This document shows, piece by piece, positions 7,564 through 16,733 of a stretch of DNA of 64,000 nt. Source of the DNA: a virus; IMG/VR virus record IMGVR_UViG_3300035698_022838, positions 98,881 to 162,880 of that record; one strand, 5' to 3'. Within the stretch, counting starts at the first letter, position 1. Each line of letters starts with the position of its first letter. The position numbers and the translations under genes are program-made. The notes under the pieces were generated by a model that saw only the letters and a list, made by a program, of their open reading frames with translations, had not been told where the DNA came from and did no database searches.

Positions 7564-9966
7564 TTAATTCTCATTTTTTCTGAGAATTTCAATATTCTTT
7601 GATATTGATGGTTTAATATCATCTACCTCAGAAATTTCAATTCTTGTTAAATGCTTATCTTTTGCATTTGTAATATACTTTATCTTCTTTAGAGTTTCGC
7701 CTACTTTATCAATAGTATTATCTTTCATACCATTATTAATCTCATCAAAGCCAATAACTTCTATTCCTGAATTTTCCTTACTTCCGATCTTACTCTTTAG
7801 GAAAGTAAGATTTTCTTTACTTAATGTTCCTTTTTTACCAAATGTTTTGTTCTTCACAATTGTTTTTAACATTTCAGTTGGTTGGGTTTCGAACTTTTCT
7901 GCCATATAATCTAGAGCACAAACCCAATTTTTATCCTTAGCATCATATGTAATTAAATATGATAATAGTATACAAACATTATAAATAAATCTTAATTCAT
8001 CAGGATCTAGATTCTCTGGATTTATTTTTGAACCAGCTATACTTTTTATTGCCTGGTAAATATCATTAAAATCATCAGGTCTTAAGTAACCTTCTTCTAT
8101 ATCCTCTTTATGTGGTCTGATTGCATCCATAACTGAATTGTATGAAATTTCTATATCAGAACCTCCATTCTTTGCCATTCTCATATTATAATCTAATACA
8201 TCATCCACAAGATTTACTTTTGATTCCTTTTCCACACCAGCAAAATTCTTATAATATGAGGTATACCATTTACCAAAAGCATTTATATCTTCTTCGTCAT
8301 CACCATTAATTTCACTATACTTTGACCAGTTACATGGCTTATTCACATTAGACTCGGTTCTTTTGGTTGAGTATAATCCACCATTACCATCTTCGTCCTC
8401 GATGAAGAAATAAGAATTCTTTCTGTCACCTCTAACTGCTTCTATCCAGGAACTTAAAAACTCATGCGGGTAAGAACCTTTTAAGCTACCATCATCCCTA
8501 AGAAAATCTTCGCTTTCAACGTGCTTATTATAACCTTTTGTTCTTAATAGTTTAGCTAGTTTTTCAGCTAATGCTACTTCAGTCTTTGCTGCATGTCCAG
8601 GATCATCTGATGATGCTGGTCCAAGTTCTTCAGAATATTTTTTAATCTCCTCCTCTATCTCATCAGGATCAATGTATGTTGATTCTAACATTTTCATAAA
8701 TCCGCTAGATTTTAATACAGATCTAGATTCACTAATACTAGAATAATATTTCCTTAATTTAGCTAAACTGTCTTTTATAGCATCTTTATCATCTTTTGAA
8801 ACCTGGTCTAGCTTCAGTATAGAATCTAACATTGCTTTGTCGAACTTACCATCGGCATTCTTATTACCTAACGTACCCTGTATGGTCTTAATAGCTACAG
8901 AGGTCCCAGCTTCAAATTTACCATCTGCTCCACCTCTAGGTGAAAGTAAATTCTTAATAGGTACGTAAGCATTTATTAGGGCCTTCTGTAATGCTTCAAT
9001 TATACCAGAGCCTTTTAATCTAGCATCAGCATCTTTATCCCCAATCTTAAGTGGAAAAACCCTATCGTTCATTTTAGATTCTTTTTCCTCTAAATCTTCC
9101 CTGATCTTTACCTCTGCTATTCCTTCTTGTGTAAATGCTTTAGTAATATAGTCCAATGCATCAGTAAGAATATCATTTAGATCACCAAACTTCTTTCCTA
9201 AATCTTCATCTTTTGCAATTTTCTTCATTATCAATTCAGTTGCCTTAACTTTATATTGACTATATTCTTGCGAAAGATTATCAACTTTCTTCTCTAGTTC
9301 AGCTAATGTTTTTCTATCCGATTCTTTTATAGTTGCTTTTTCAAGATCCATTGCCTTGGTTTTTTGCTCTAAAGTACTAAATAATCTATTCCAATCTCTA
9401 CCATAACCATTCTTTGCATCCTTTCCTTTAGAATCAGATATTAGATTAATCAGAATTTTTTTAAGTCTATCAGCTCTACCATGAAAACCTATCATCAAAG
9501 ATTCATTTAAGGCTTTTTCCATTTCTCTTGCAATAGCATCCATAGTTTTCTGTACCTTATCGCCATTGGATATAAATTTATCTATAATCTTAGCTTCTAA
9601 GGATGGATCTAATTCAACAGCTCTTTTGATTGCATCACCTATTTTATCTATGCTCTCAAGGTATAATTTTTTAATCTCAGCATAACCAGGATCAATCAAT
9701 TCAACATCAGTAGCATGATCTTTTATTTTTGCGAGCATACCTTTTACGCTAGATGAATTACCAACATCTTCTATCTTAGATCTAAATGAATCAGGATTTC
9801 TATTTTTATTAGAAGCTACATCAAAAACTATTTTTTTGAATGCGCTAAGTAATAGCTCATTCGTTTTCGATAATAAATCATTAACGTCTTCGTTTTCGAA
9901 TAATCTATACGTATCTATAGAGATCTGTTTTGCAACAGGATTTGTTTTTAAATAGTCGTTTTTCAT
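7564..9966 (-). CDS. Large charged helical protein, probable internal virion protein
   Basis: The protein has 800 residues from the ATG at 9966; the frame opens further upstream but would overlap the preceding gene. It is Lys/Glu/Asp-rich and almost wholly helical, with coiled-coil-like stretches around residues 200-260. No enzymatic motif is seen. It lies 1 bp after 9968-10237 and follows two more coiled-coil genes, so all four probably form one unit. The leader MKNDYLKTNPVAKQISIDTY then LFENE is only weakly like the head leaders. The proposed role is inference. Confidence 0.6.
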   Translation of the reverse strand: MKNDYLKTNPVAKQISIDTYRLFENEDVNDLLSKTNELLLSAFKKIVFDVASNKNRNPDSFRSKIEDVGNSSSVKGMLAKIKDHATDVELIDPGYAEIKKLYLESIDKIGDAIKRAVELDPSLEAKIIDKFISNGDKVQKTMDAIAREMEKALNESLMIGFHGRADRLKKILINLISDSKGKDAKNGYGRDWNRLFSTLEQKTKAMDLEKATIKESDRKTLAELEKKVDNLSQEYSQYKVKATELIMKKIAKDEDLGKKFGDLNDILTDALDYITKAFTQEGIAEVKIREDLEEKESKMNDRVFPLKIGDKDADARLKGSGIIEALQKALINAYVPIKNLLSPRGGADGKFEAGTSVAIKTIQGTLGNKNADGKFDKAMLDSILKLDQVSKDDKDAIKDSLAKLRKYYSSISESRSVLKSSGFMKMLESTYIDPDEIEEEIKKYSEELGPASSDDPGHAAKTEVALAEKLAKLLRTKGYNKHVESEDFLRDDGSLKGSYPHEFLSSWIEAVRGDRKNSYFFIEDEDGNGGLYSTKRTESNVNKPCNWSKYSEINGDDEEDINAFGKWYTSYYKNFAGVEKESKVNLVDDVLDYNMRMAKNGGSDIEISYNSVMDAIRPHKEDIEEGYLRPDDFNDIYQAIKSIAGSKINPENLDPDELRFIYNVCILLSYLITYDAKDKNWVCALDYMAEKFETQPTEMLKTIVKNKTFGKKGTLSKENLTFLKSKIGSKENSGIEVIGFDEINNGMKDNTIDKVGETLKKIKYITNAKDKHLTRIEISEVDDIKPSISKNIEILRKNEN

Positions 9967-9967
9967 A

Positions 9968-10237
9968 TTAATAAATATTTGTCTTATCACCAGCGTCTTC
10001 TTTAGATAATATTGCATTGGCAAATCTATTCAAAAGTACTGGCATTTGTGAATATAAAGATGCTTGTTTCTTTAAACTTGCAGCTTCATCAGCAGGAGTT
10101 TCTGCATCCTTTCCATTTCTAACCTCTTCCGAAATCTCTTCCTTCTTAGTATTAATAGCAGCTCTTGCTTCAGTAACATCATTATTTACACTTTCGTCTA
10201 TATGGAAATCTTCCCATTGTTTCAATTTATTATGCAT
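9968..10237 (-). CDS. Small helical protein with head-targeting leader
   Basis: The protein has 89 residues from the ATG at 10237; an upstream TTG at 10249 is less likely. The leader MHNKLKQWEDFHIDE precedes Ser, a clear match to the aromatic/acidic-core plus I-x-E pattern. The remainder is a short helical, charged protein. Its start overlaps the stop of 10230-11114, so the genes are coupled. A packaged internal protein is plausible. Confidence 0.6.
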   Translation of the reverse strand: MHNKLKQWEDFHIDESVNNDVTEARAAINTKKEEISEEVRNGKDAETPADEAASLKKQASLYSQMPVLLNRFANAILSKEDAGDKTNIY

Positions 10238-11114
10238 ATCTTCTAGCAATAGTTATTTTAGTTCTCAAATCCCTAATTTGTTCCATTAGTAATTCTCGAA
10301 TTTCTTTAATGTCTTTGACGATTTGTTCCTTGTCTGCTCCTTCCTTATCACCTTTATCCTCCAGCTTTTCCTTTTCGAGATCTAACGTAACATATCTCTC
10401 ATTCCTTTCAGTTATAAGAAAACTTACTAATTTCTTTGCACTTGGCTTATCTAACCCCTGTGCAAATTTAGTAAATTGTGCTGCGTTCATACCTAAAAGA
10501 GGATCGATATTAAACTTTTTCTTACTTTTAGAAGCTGGTTCTATTTCTTTATCTACCTCTTTAGCTTTTTCAAGATCACCGAATCTTTCTCTAAATAATC
10601 TATCCTTCCTTTTGGCTTCTAGTGCTGCAGTTTTATATTTATCGTATAATTCATCAGCAACTGATTCATCAGTTAATTCTTTAGCAAGTTTATACAAAGC
10701 TTCTGCCAATTCTGCTTCAAGTTCAGATTTCTTAAGATTCCAATATGATATAAGTCTTTGGTTACCCTCAGTAATTTTTTCAACCTTATCATCAATTTTA
10801 TCTACGTCTGCAGTTTTCTTCTTAAGTAATGCAGTTAATAATTTTTCATTTCGGTCAATCATTCTTTCGAGCTTTTTAATCTCTGCAGCATCACTTTTAG
10901 TTTGTGCTTTTTTAATTTCCAACGAATCTATATCTGTTTGTATTACATTCCACTCATCTGTATATTCGGTTTCAATTTTGGAAATTCTGGAAAGTAAAGC
11001 ATCTATTTTACCTATAGAACCACCGAAATTTGCACTAAGCCAATTTACGATTTTCTCCATTGGTTTAATACCTTCATTTATTTCCTCGTCCCATTCTTTA
11101 AATTTCAATAACAT
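10230..11114 (-). CDS. Coiled-coil protein with head-targeting leader
   Basis: The protein has 294 residues. The leader MLLKFKEWDEEINE is followed by Gly, matching the I-N-E cleavage form. Most of the chain is predicted coiled coil, rich in Lys, Glu, Leu and Ala, with basic patches (EAKRKDRLFRERFGDLEKAK). No catalytic motif is seen. It lies 3 bp after 11118-12200 and overlaps the next gene. A packaged, possibly DNA-associated protein is inferred. Confidence 0.65.
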   Translation of the reverse strand: MLLKFKEWDEEINEGIKPMEKIVNWLSANFGGSIGKIDALLSRISKIETEYTDEWNVIQTDIDSLEIKKAQTKSDAAEIKKLERMIDRNEKLLTALLKKKTADVDKIDDKVEKITEGNQRLISYWNLKKSELEAELAEALYKLAKELTDESVADELYDKYKTAALEAKRKDRLFRERFGDLEKAKEVDKEIEPASKSKKKFNIDPLLGMNAAQFTKFAQGLDKPSAKKLVSFLITERNERYVTLDLEKEKLEDKGDKEGADKEQIVKDIKEIRELLMEQIRDLRTKITIARRYA

Positions 11115-11117
11115 AAT

Positions 11118-12200
11118 TTAAGCTAGTTTTTTTATTAGAGTTTTTATTTTATCAACACCAGGTTTACTTATAATTTCAGCAACATCTAGACTTAATCCAC
11201 TATCCATTTCCTTACCAGTCAATATCGCATTCTTAATATTACTTAGTATATTAGAAAATCCAGACGAATTAGCAAGTTTCTTATCGATTGATAATTTAGT
11301 TTTACCAACTTTTTTATATTCGTTATATAGATTTTTTAGCATATCAATTTCATTAGCTAAACCTTTAACTTTATTCAAATCAACTTTTGTTGGTTTACCC
11401 GAGGTTAAATTCTTCTCTATAGCTCTAAGTCTTTCTCTACAGTCTTTTTTTACTATTGTAAATTTTTCCTTAGTTTTTTCTTTCAATAATAAAATAATAT
11501 CAGCATCTTTTTCTGAAATCTTCTTTCTGAGATCTGTTATCTTAGTAAGCTTAATTTCACCCATATTTGTTATTTTTGCTGATTTACCGGATACATCAGT
11601 TGATGTGTCTTTGATATCAGCTTCTGCTTTTTCTACTTTTTCCTTAGCTATCTTAACCTCATCAGCATCATAATGCTTAGATTTAATAAGATCATATTCG
11701 AATTTAGCAAGTTCATATTTATCATCAATTAAACCAGCATCATAGTATTCCTTTCTTCTTGCATTTCCTGCTATAGCTTTATCAAGGATTTTCATACCTT
11801 TAGCAATCTGCATTCTTTTAAGTTTTACGAAAGAATTATATTCCTTTTTCTTAGTTGCTATATCTCTTTGTAATTTTGGTGCTTTGTTATCTTTATCATA
11901 ACCTCTCCTTTCCTTATATACAGCATCTTCTAGTTTTTCAACCTCGTCGTTGATTTTATCCTTTTCTTTAATGATCTCTTTTTCTATACCAATATTACCT
12001 TTGCGTATCTCATCAATTACACTGAGCTTAGATAACTTACCAAATACGGTTTTATCTAAAGAATTTTTTAAAGCATCTAATGCCTTTCCTTCGTTTAGAC
12101 CTTCATATTCTAAATATAGATCTACTGATATCGAATCGTTTATAGGTTCTGATAAATCCCTTTCTATTAAAAATTCATTATGATTTAGTATTCTGTCCAT
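11118..12200 (-). CDS. Coiled-coil protein, first gene of its unit
   Basis: The protein has 360 residues. The N-terminal 45 residues include EYEGLNEG, an L-N-E before G, which may be a cleavage site, plus an earlier FLIER. The rest is long charged helix (KEKDKINDEVEKLEDAVYK and similar), with a C-terminal globular-looking segment. The start is 32 bp downstream of a GATATATA octamer at 12233-12240. It heads a four-gene unit of coiled-coil proteins ending at the 7511-7537 terminator. Confidence 0.65.
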   Translation of the reverse strand: MDRILNHNEFLIERDLSEPINDSISVDLYLEYEGLNEGKALDALKNSLDKTVFGKLSKLSVIDEIRKGNIGIEKEIIKEKDKINDEVEKLEDAVYKERRGYDKDNKAPKLQRDIATKKKEYNSFVKLKRMQIAKGMKILDKAIAGNARRKEYYDAGLIDDKYELAKFEYDLIKSKHYDADEVKIAKEKVEKAEADIKDTSTDVSGKSAKITNMGEIKLTKITDLRKKISEKDADIILLLKEKTKEKFTIVKKDCRERLRAIEKNLTSGKPTKVDLNKVKGLANEIDMLKNLYNEYKKVGKTKLSIDKKLANSSGFSNILSNIKNAILTGKEMDSGLSLDVAEIISKPGVDKIKTLIKKLA

Positions 12201-12232
12201 TTTACATTTTTACATTTCTCTCTAAGTATCTA

Positions 12233-12240
12233 TATATATC
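12233..12240 (-). promoter_or_regulatory. Candidate late promoter GATATATA
   Basis: The octamer ends 32 bp before the ATG at 12200 within the divergent gap 12201-12350. It matches the family of sites listed for other units. Confidence 0.55.
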
Positions 12241-12350
12241 TTATTTAAAACACTAAATCGAAGTAGGAATAAAAACAAAAATAACCAATGTTTCATTTTT
12301 TTTATACGACGGAATTTATTATTTTTATATCACATTAAAACAATAAGATA

Positions 12351-13052
12351 ATGAAAAAGAAAATGTCATATTTATTTTTATTCTTAGCAATCTTCGCACT
12401 AACATCATTTCAGAATACATATCGTATTGCTAATAAAGGAGCAAATGTAACACAAAGTATGAAATTCAACGTTATTACTATAGATAAGGATGAGATGGAT
12501 TTTAGTGTATCTGAAAAAAGACCTATTAATGCAGATTTCTACATTAATAGTAATTTCTTTACGACAGGAGCAGATCCTATTGGTTTAGTAGTAATTGATG
12601 GTAAAAGAAAAAGTAAAAGAACCAAAGGTGGCGGATTTTTCTATGTTGCTAATGGTAAAGCAATGGTAAAAGCAAAACAGTGTCCAACAATAACACAATA
12701 TGCATCACAAACTATTCTATGGGGAATTGATAATGGTAAAAGAAACATAGGATTATGTAAGACTACACATGGAAATCAAATAAGATACCGTACGATAATG
12801 GGTGAAAATAAGAAAGGGCAAATAGTAATTATCTCATCAAATAGATTAGGTAGAGTAACAATAGACGAGATAATCACGTTTGCTGAAAAAGTAGGATTAA
12901 CCGAAGCAATCCTACTTGACGGAGGAACTTCAGTCGATTATAAATTCTCTGGTGAAAATAAAACAGTTTATTTCCAATCAGTTCCTGATATAGGGAAAAA
13001 AATGTTTGATATTATAACACCAACAACATATATTTGTGGAAATTTTAATTAA
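12351..13052 (+). CDS. Secreted phosphodiester glycosidase-family protein (NAGPA/DUF2233 type)
   Basis: The protein has 233 residues. A signal peptide is obvious: a basic MKKKMS, a hydrophobic stretch to about residue 19, and cleavage near SFQN. The mature part has the family hallmarks NSNFFTTGADPIGLVVIDG and ILLDGGTSVDYKFSG. Characterised members cleave sugar-phosphodiester links such as GlcNAc-1-phosphodiester. This protein would act outside the cytoplasm, in the periplasm or on the surface. It is one of two plus-strand genes, with a private 150-bp upstream region, and its stop overlaps the convergent 13049-14917 by 4 bp. A host-derived accessory gene is likely; the phage role is unknown. 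Confidence 0.75.
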   Translation: MKKKMSYLFLFLAIFALTSFQNTYRIANKGANVTQSMKFNVITIDKDEMDFSVSEKRPINADFYINSNFFTTGADPIGLVVIDGKRKSKRTKGGGFFYVANGKAMVKAKQCPTITQYASQTILWGIDNGKRNIGLCKTTHGNQIRYRTIMGENKKGQIVIISSNRLGRVTIDEIITFAEKVGLTEAILLDGGTSVDYKFSGENKTVYFQSVPDIGKKMFDIITPTTYICGNFN

Positions 13053-14917
13053 GTAATACATCTAAAAGACTTAATACGCTCAACAACTTCTTTAACATAA
13101 TTATGTGTTCTTATATCAACTTTTGGTTTGTACCACACATCCTCGCTTTTACCATAATTAGGTAAATAATTTTCAACATGTCTATCTGAAACTGTTTTAC
13201 CATTTTTAAGCGTTTTTCCCTCGAGCGAACATGAAGCTTTTATATCAGGATCTGAGGTTTCGCAATATTTCCTGATTTTTGTCATACCGCAATTATATGA
13301 GCCAATTGCAATATCCAATGCTGCATTACCAGTACCATATTTAAAATTTGATGATGGTTTATGCTCAGAATATCCAGTCTCAACAGCTTTCTTATATGCT
13401 TTCTCTATATACATATATGCAGCTATTAGTGCACCTTTTAAGGTAAGTATATTTTCTTTTACCCCGAGTTCATCTTTTGTAGTCATTTTCATTTGGGCAG
13501 GACCTATTGAAGTACCATAGCCTACTACAGAAGCAAGTATTTCTGGAACATATATTGACCAATATCTTTTTCCTTTTTCAAAGCTACTTTCTCTTCCTAT
13601 AATACCTAATGCAACTTTTAAGGTATCTTTATCATAACCTTGTTCAATTAGATCATCAGCAATATATCCAAATTCTTTATCTGGTAAACATTTATACCTT
13701 CTTTCTAATTCTTTATCATTAAGTTTTTCTAAATCTACACTTTTAATATTTAAAGCTACGTCTAAATCTACATCTAGTTTTTTACTAAAAGCTTTTAAAT
13801 CACTATCGGTTAAACCTAAATCTACTCTTTCAGCCTCGTTCAAAAAAAAATCCTCTGATTCATTCAATAATGGAACTGCTTTAGGTTTTCTTTTAGGTCT
13901 CCTAACCCAAGCTATTTTAGAATGCCCATGGATTTTATTAGCAGGATCAGAATATATCCTGCCATATACATTATGTAAAATCAACGGTACACCATCTTTA
14001 ATTGCACCAACAATACCAACATGAGTATTCATACCAAATGCATCACCGTTAGTAAGTGTTTTACCAGGGGTAACCTTACCGTCTTTATTGGTAATAAAAT
14101 ATGGTTTACTTCTAAACCCTTTGTTTTCTCCGCCCCTATAAAGTGCTACCTCGTGATAGTTTGAATCTGGATAAAATAAACCAACAACATCACCTAATTG
14201 TAATTTTACATTAGGTTTATCTGGGATTAGTTTATCTATTATTTTCTTAGCCTTTTCTACGTATTTTCCTTTATAGACACCACCGCCATTTCTATGTATA
14301 GCTCCCCACATAGCAGTAATTCTGTTTATCTCATTTTCATCAAGATCAGTAAATGCACTATAAATTCTCTTACCTAATTTTTCATTAGCGTGTGCCAGCC
14401 ATGCATCACCAACACCATCAATATCATCACTGAAAAGGTTAACGAATGAAGCACAACCTATATCTTTATTTATTTTAAATATCAATACTGAATCCTTTGG
14501 ACTTATTTTATCTGCGTGCATTTTTTCTAAATATTCAGGATTAGTATCTTTATTAACTAAAACCGTAGTTGGTATTTCATTAGGACCTATAGGATATGGA
14601 TCATTAGTGAATGGATCACTTGCCATAGCAGCTTCATGATCATAGCTAGACTTCTTAGAACCTATTTTAACTCCTATCTTAGCAGCTTTTGGATCTAATT
14701 GTGCAGGTGCTCCTTTAGGAAAATATTTCTTATTAAGTTTGGCTACCGCAGATTTGATCTTTGTGATATCTCTCCAAGATCCCTTTGAGGTCTTCCTTTT
14801 AGTTAACCATTTACCATTATCAAATTTATAATCCCAGACGGTATCAAAATCCTGATATACTTTTGCTTCTGATACATTTGAATTTGAAAAATCTTTGAAA
14901 TTTATAGCTTTATCCAT
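13049..14917 (-). CDS. Two-domain peptidoglycan hydrolase: CHAP/NlpC-like plus SLT transglycosylase
   Basis: The protein has 622 residues. The leader MDKAINFKDFSNSNVSE precedes Ala. Residues about 140-335 resemble a Cys/His peptidase or amidase: C155 in DIGCASF, then LGDVVGLFYP at 241-250, H299 in NTHVGIV and H315. Residues about 405-620 are a soluble lytic transglycosylase domain with catalytic Glu443 in IIGRESSFE, GTSIGPAQM and SYNCGMTKI. The linker holds two L-N-E sites at 351-353 (before Ser) and 359-361 (before Ala). Family roles are cell-wall cleavage during entry or lysis. The leader and linker sites suggest a virion enzyme processed by the head protease. Confidence 0.8.
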   Translation of the reverse strand: MDKAINFKDFSNSNVSEAKVYQDFDTVWDYKFDNGKWLTKRKTSKGSWRDITKIKSAVAKLNKKYFPKGAPAQLDPKAAKIGVKIGSKKSSYDHEAAMASDPFTNDPYPIGPNEIPTTVLVNKDTNPEYLEKMHADKISPKDSVLIFKINKDIGCASFVNLFSDDIDGVGDAWLAHANEKLGKRIYSAFTDLDENEINRITAMWGAIHRNGGGVYKGKYVEKAKKIIDKLIPDKPNVKLQLGDVVGLFYPDSNYHEVALYRGGENKGFRSKPYFITNKDGKVTPGKTLTNGDAFGMNTHVGIVGAIKDGVPLILHNVYGRIYSDPANKIHGHSKIAWVRRPKRKPKAVPLLNESEDFFLNEAERVDLGLTDSDLKAFSKKLDVDLDVALNIKSVDLEKLNDKELERRYKCLPDKEFGYIADDLIEQGYDKDTLKVALGIIGRESSFEKGKRYWSIYVPEILASVVGYGTSIGPAQMKMTTKDELGVKENILTLKGALIAAYMYIEKAYKKAVETGYSEHKPSSNFKYGTGNAALDIAIGSYNCGMTKIRKYCETSDPDIKASCSLEGKTLKNGKTVSDRHVENYLPNYGKSEDVWYKPKVDIRTHNYVKEVVERIKSFRCIT

Positions 14918-14939
14918 CTTACTAAATTATTTTATAAAC

Positions 14940-14947
14940 TATATATC
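14940..14947 (-). promoter_or_regulatory. Candidate late promoter GATATATA
   Basis: The octamer ends 22 bp before the ATG at 14917 and sits immediately after the terminator that follows the capsid gene. Confidence 0.6.
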
Positions 14948-14950
14948 ACA

Positions 14951-14982
14951 AAAAACCCTAGGTAATTTATACCTAGGGTTTT
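14951..14982 (-). terminator. Rho-independent terminator after major capsid gene
   Basis: A 13-bp stem (14952-14964 with 14970-14982) around a 5-base loop is followed on the minus strand by T residues. It lies 28 bp after the capsid stop codon and before a GATATATA site. Confidence 0.85.
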
Positions 14983-15010
14983 GATTATATAAGATTTTAC
15001 TCTTTTACGA

Positions 15011-16714
15011 TTATGCTATACCGCCTAATGGGATATTAACATGGAATCCAATATACATTGTTTCTGGATGGAAGCCTGCTTCCACTAGAGCGTATCTAGA
15101 TTTAACTGCAATCTTAGGAGACATTGTACCTTCTGAGATTGTTTGGATTGATTCTGCCATCATATAAGGCATGAATTTTAGACCTGGTTCATCATCACCA
15201 CCTTTTCTTCCAATAAGTACTCTATTATCGTTGAACTTCATGTTTTGATCAACATATACAGTCATACCTGCAAGCGAACCTACTGGGTAAAGTGTACCGT
15301 TGTTTTGAGTCAATGTGTTAGAGAATGGAGCAAAAGTGAACTGAGAAATATCTTGCAATGCACTTGCAACGTTAGCGTTAGTAACGATGAAGTTAGCAGG
15401 ACCTCTTCTTCCTCTGTTAGATACTACGTTAGCAGCAGCTAGAATTCTAGAGAATAATCTTCTTTGTAGAGTTGATAAGTTCTCATATGTTCCTGTAGCA
15501 GGGCCAGCAGGAGCACCAGCAGTACCAACAACGCTTGTAACTGCGTTATCATCTTTACCAATATAAGAAGGTATAGTATAACTACCAGCAGTACCACCAA
15601 TAACTAGGTTAAGGTTTAAAAGCTGACCTTCAGTTGTATAAAAATCACTGTGATTTGACCAACCTAAAGCAAATGCTCTAGAAAGGATATGCTTATTAAT
15701 AGCCTGAGAAACCTCGTTAACAAGTGCGTTCTCGATCATAGAAATAACATCGATACCGAATTGCTTGTTAAGGTCTTGGATTTGCTCAGTTGTCACTGAA
15801 GCAGCTACTTGGAAAGTGTCAGCCTCAACGAATTTCGTGAACGTTGAAAGTCCCATTGACTGGTAGTAATTAGTCTCACCATATGCTCTTAACATTGGAT
15901 TATATGACTTAGTACCGTCAACAAATGGTCCTTGCCAGTCGTCAGTATTCTGGAAACCAGCTCCAGAGAAACCTTGAATATGATCTTCAAGTGCTTTTAC
16001 TAGTTCTGCAGAAGCAGTAGTACTACCAACTTGAGCTCCGTCAAGTGCATTACCAATCTTAGTTGCTCCACCATCAATAACTGAACCAATTGATTCACCT
16101 GCTGTAAGAGCAGTAACTTTAAATATTGGGTAGCAGTCAATTCTAGAAAGACCAATAAACTCAGTAGTAATATATGCACTAGCTGAAGTTGCATTAGTGA
16201 TATAGAAAGTTGTACCAACTACAAGAAGAGCCATTGATGTTTGAGTAGTAACACGTACTTTGATCATTGTAGGTGCAGCAGCAAGTGCGTCAGCAGCTGT
16301 GCTTCCTACGCTTGTTGGACTTAATTTTCCACCTGCGTATACGTAATCTAAATAAGATAGTACGCCTGTAGGTCCAGACATTGGGATAACAGGTACGATG
16401 TCAAATCCAACAGTCTTCGCAGCTACCTGAATAGCTAATGGAAGTAATGAAGGAAATTTATCACCTGATCCTTGATTTGATGTGGTATAAAAACCAGCAT
16501 TTGCGTTACCTGTAGTAGGGAACGTTGGAGGTGCAACTGCACCCATGCCATTCACAACGTTCAGAGACTGATATGCACCAGCTGATTCGTTTAATGAATG
16601 ATAATGGCAATACTTAGATAGCCATTCTTTTTTTTCGGTATCTACGATTCCGGCCTTCTGCTCAATTATAGGAGACCATGTTTCGAAAATTTCCGCTTCG
16701 TTAATTAATTTCAT
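15011..16714 (-). CDS. 23: Major capsid protein (T4 gp23-like)
   Basis: The protein has 567 residues, close to T4 gp23 (521). The N-terminal arm ends in a gp21-type site, S-L-N-E before S-A-G at residues 40-46. Then comes FPSLLPLAIQVAAKTVGFDIVP-type sequence characteristic of gp23, and a C-terminal half with RRGPANFIVTN and VYVDQNM. Family role: it forms the hexameric lattice of the head after cleavage of the N-terminal arm. The gene follows the protease-scaffold gene by 19 bp and is terminated by a strong hairpin. Its leader is A-rich with no Shine-Dalgarno. Confidence 0.93.
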   Translation of the reverse strand: MKLINEAEIFETWSPIIEQKAGIVDTEKKEWLSKYCHYHSLNESAGAYQSLNVVNGMGAVAPPTFPTTGNANAGFYTTSNQGSGDKFPSLLPLAIQVAAKTVGFDIVPVIPMSGPTGVLSYLDYVYAGGKLSPTSVGSTAADALAAAPTMIKVRVTTQTSMALLVVGTTFYITNATSASAYITTEFIGLSRIDCYPIFKVTALTAGESIGSVIDGGATKIGNALDGAQVGSTTASAELVKALEDHIQGFSGAGFQNTDDWQGPFVDGTKSYNPMLRAYGETNYYQSMGLSTFTKFVEADTFQVAASVTTEQIQDLNKQFGIDVISMIENALVNEVSQAINKHILSRAFALGWSNHSDFYTTEGQLLNLNLVIGGTAGSYTIPSYIGKDDNAVTSVVGTAGAPAGPATGTYENLSTLQRRLFSRILAAANVVSNRGRRGPANFIVTNANVASALQDISQFTFAPFSNTLTQNNGTLYPVGSLAGMTVYVDQNMKFNDNRVLIGRKGGDDEPGLKFMPYMMAESIQTISEGTMSPKIAVKSRYALVEAGFHPETMYIGFHVNIPLGGIA

Positions 16715-16733
16715 TGTTTTTTTACAATTTTTT

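Noticed and set aside
10309-11121. Plus-strand ORF of 270 codons
   Set aside because: It is the antisense of a Lys/Glu-rich coiled-coil gene, giving Ser/Leu/Phe low complexity, and lacks recognisable domains.
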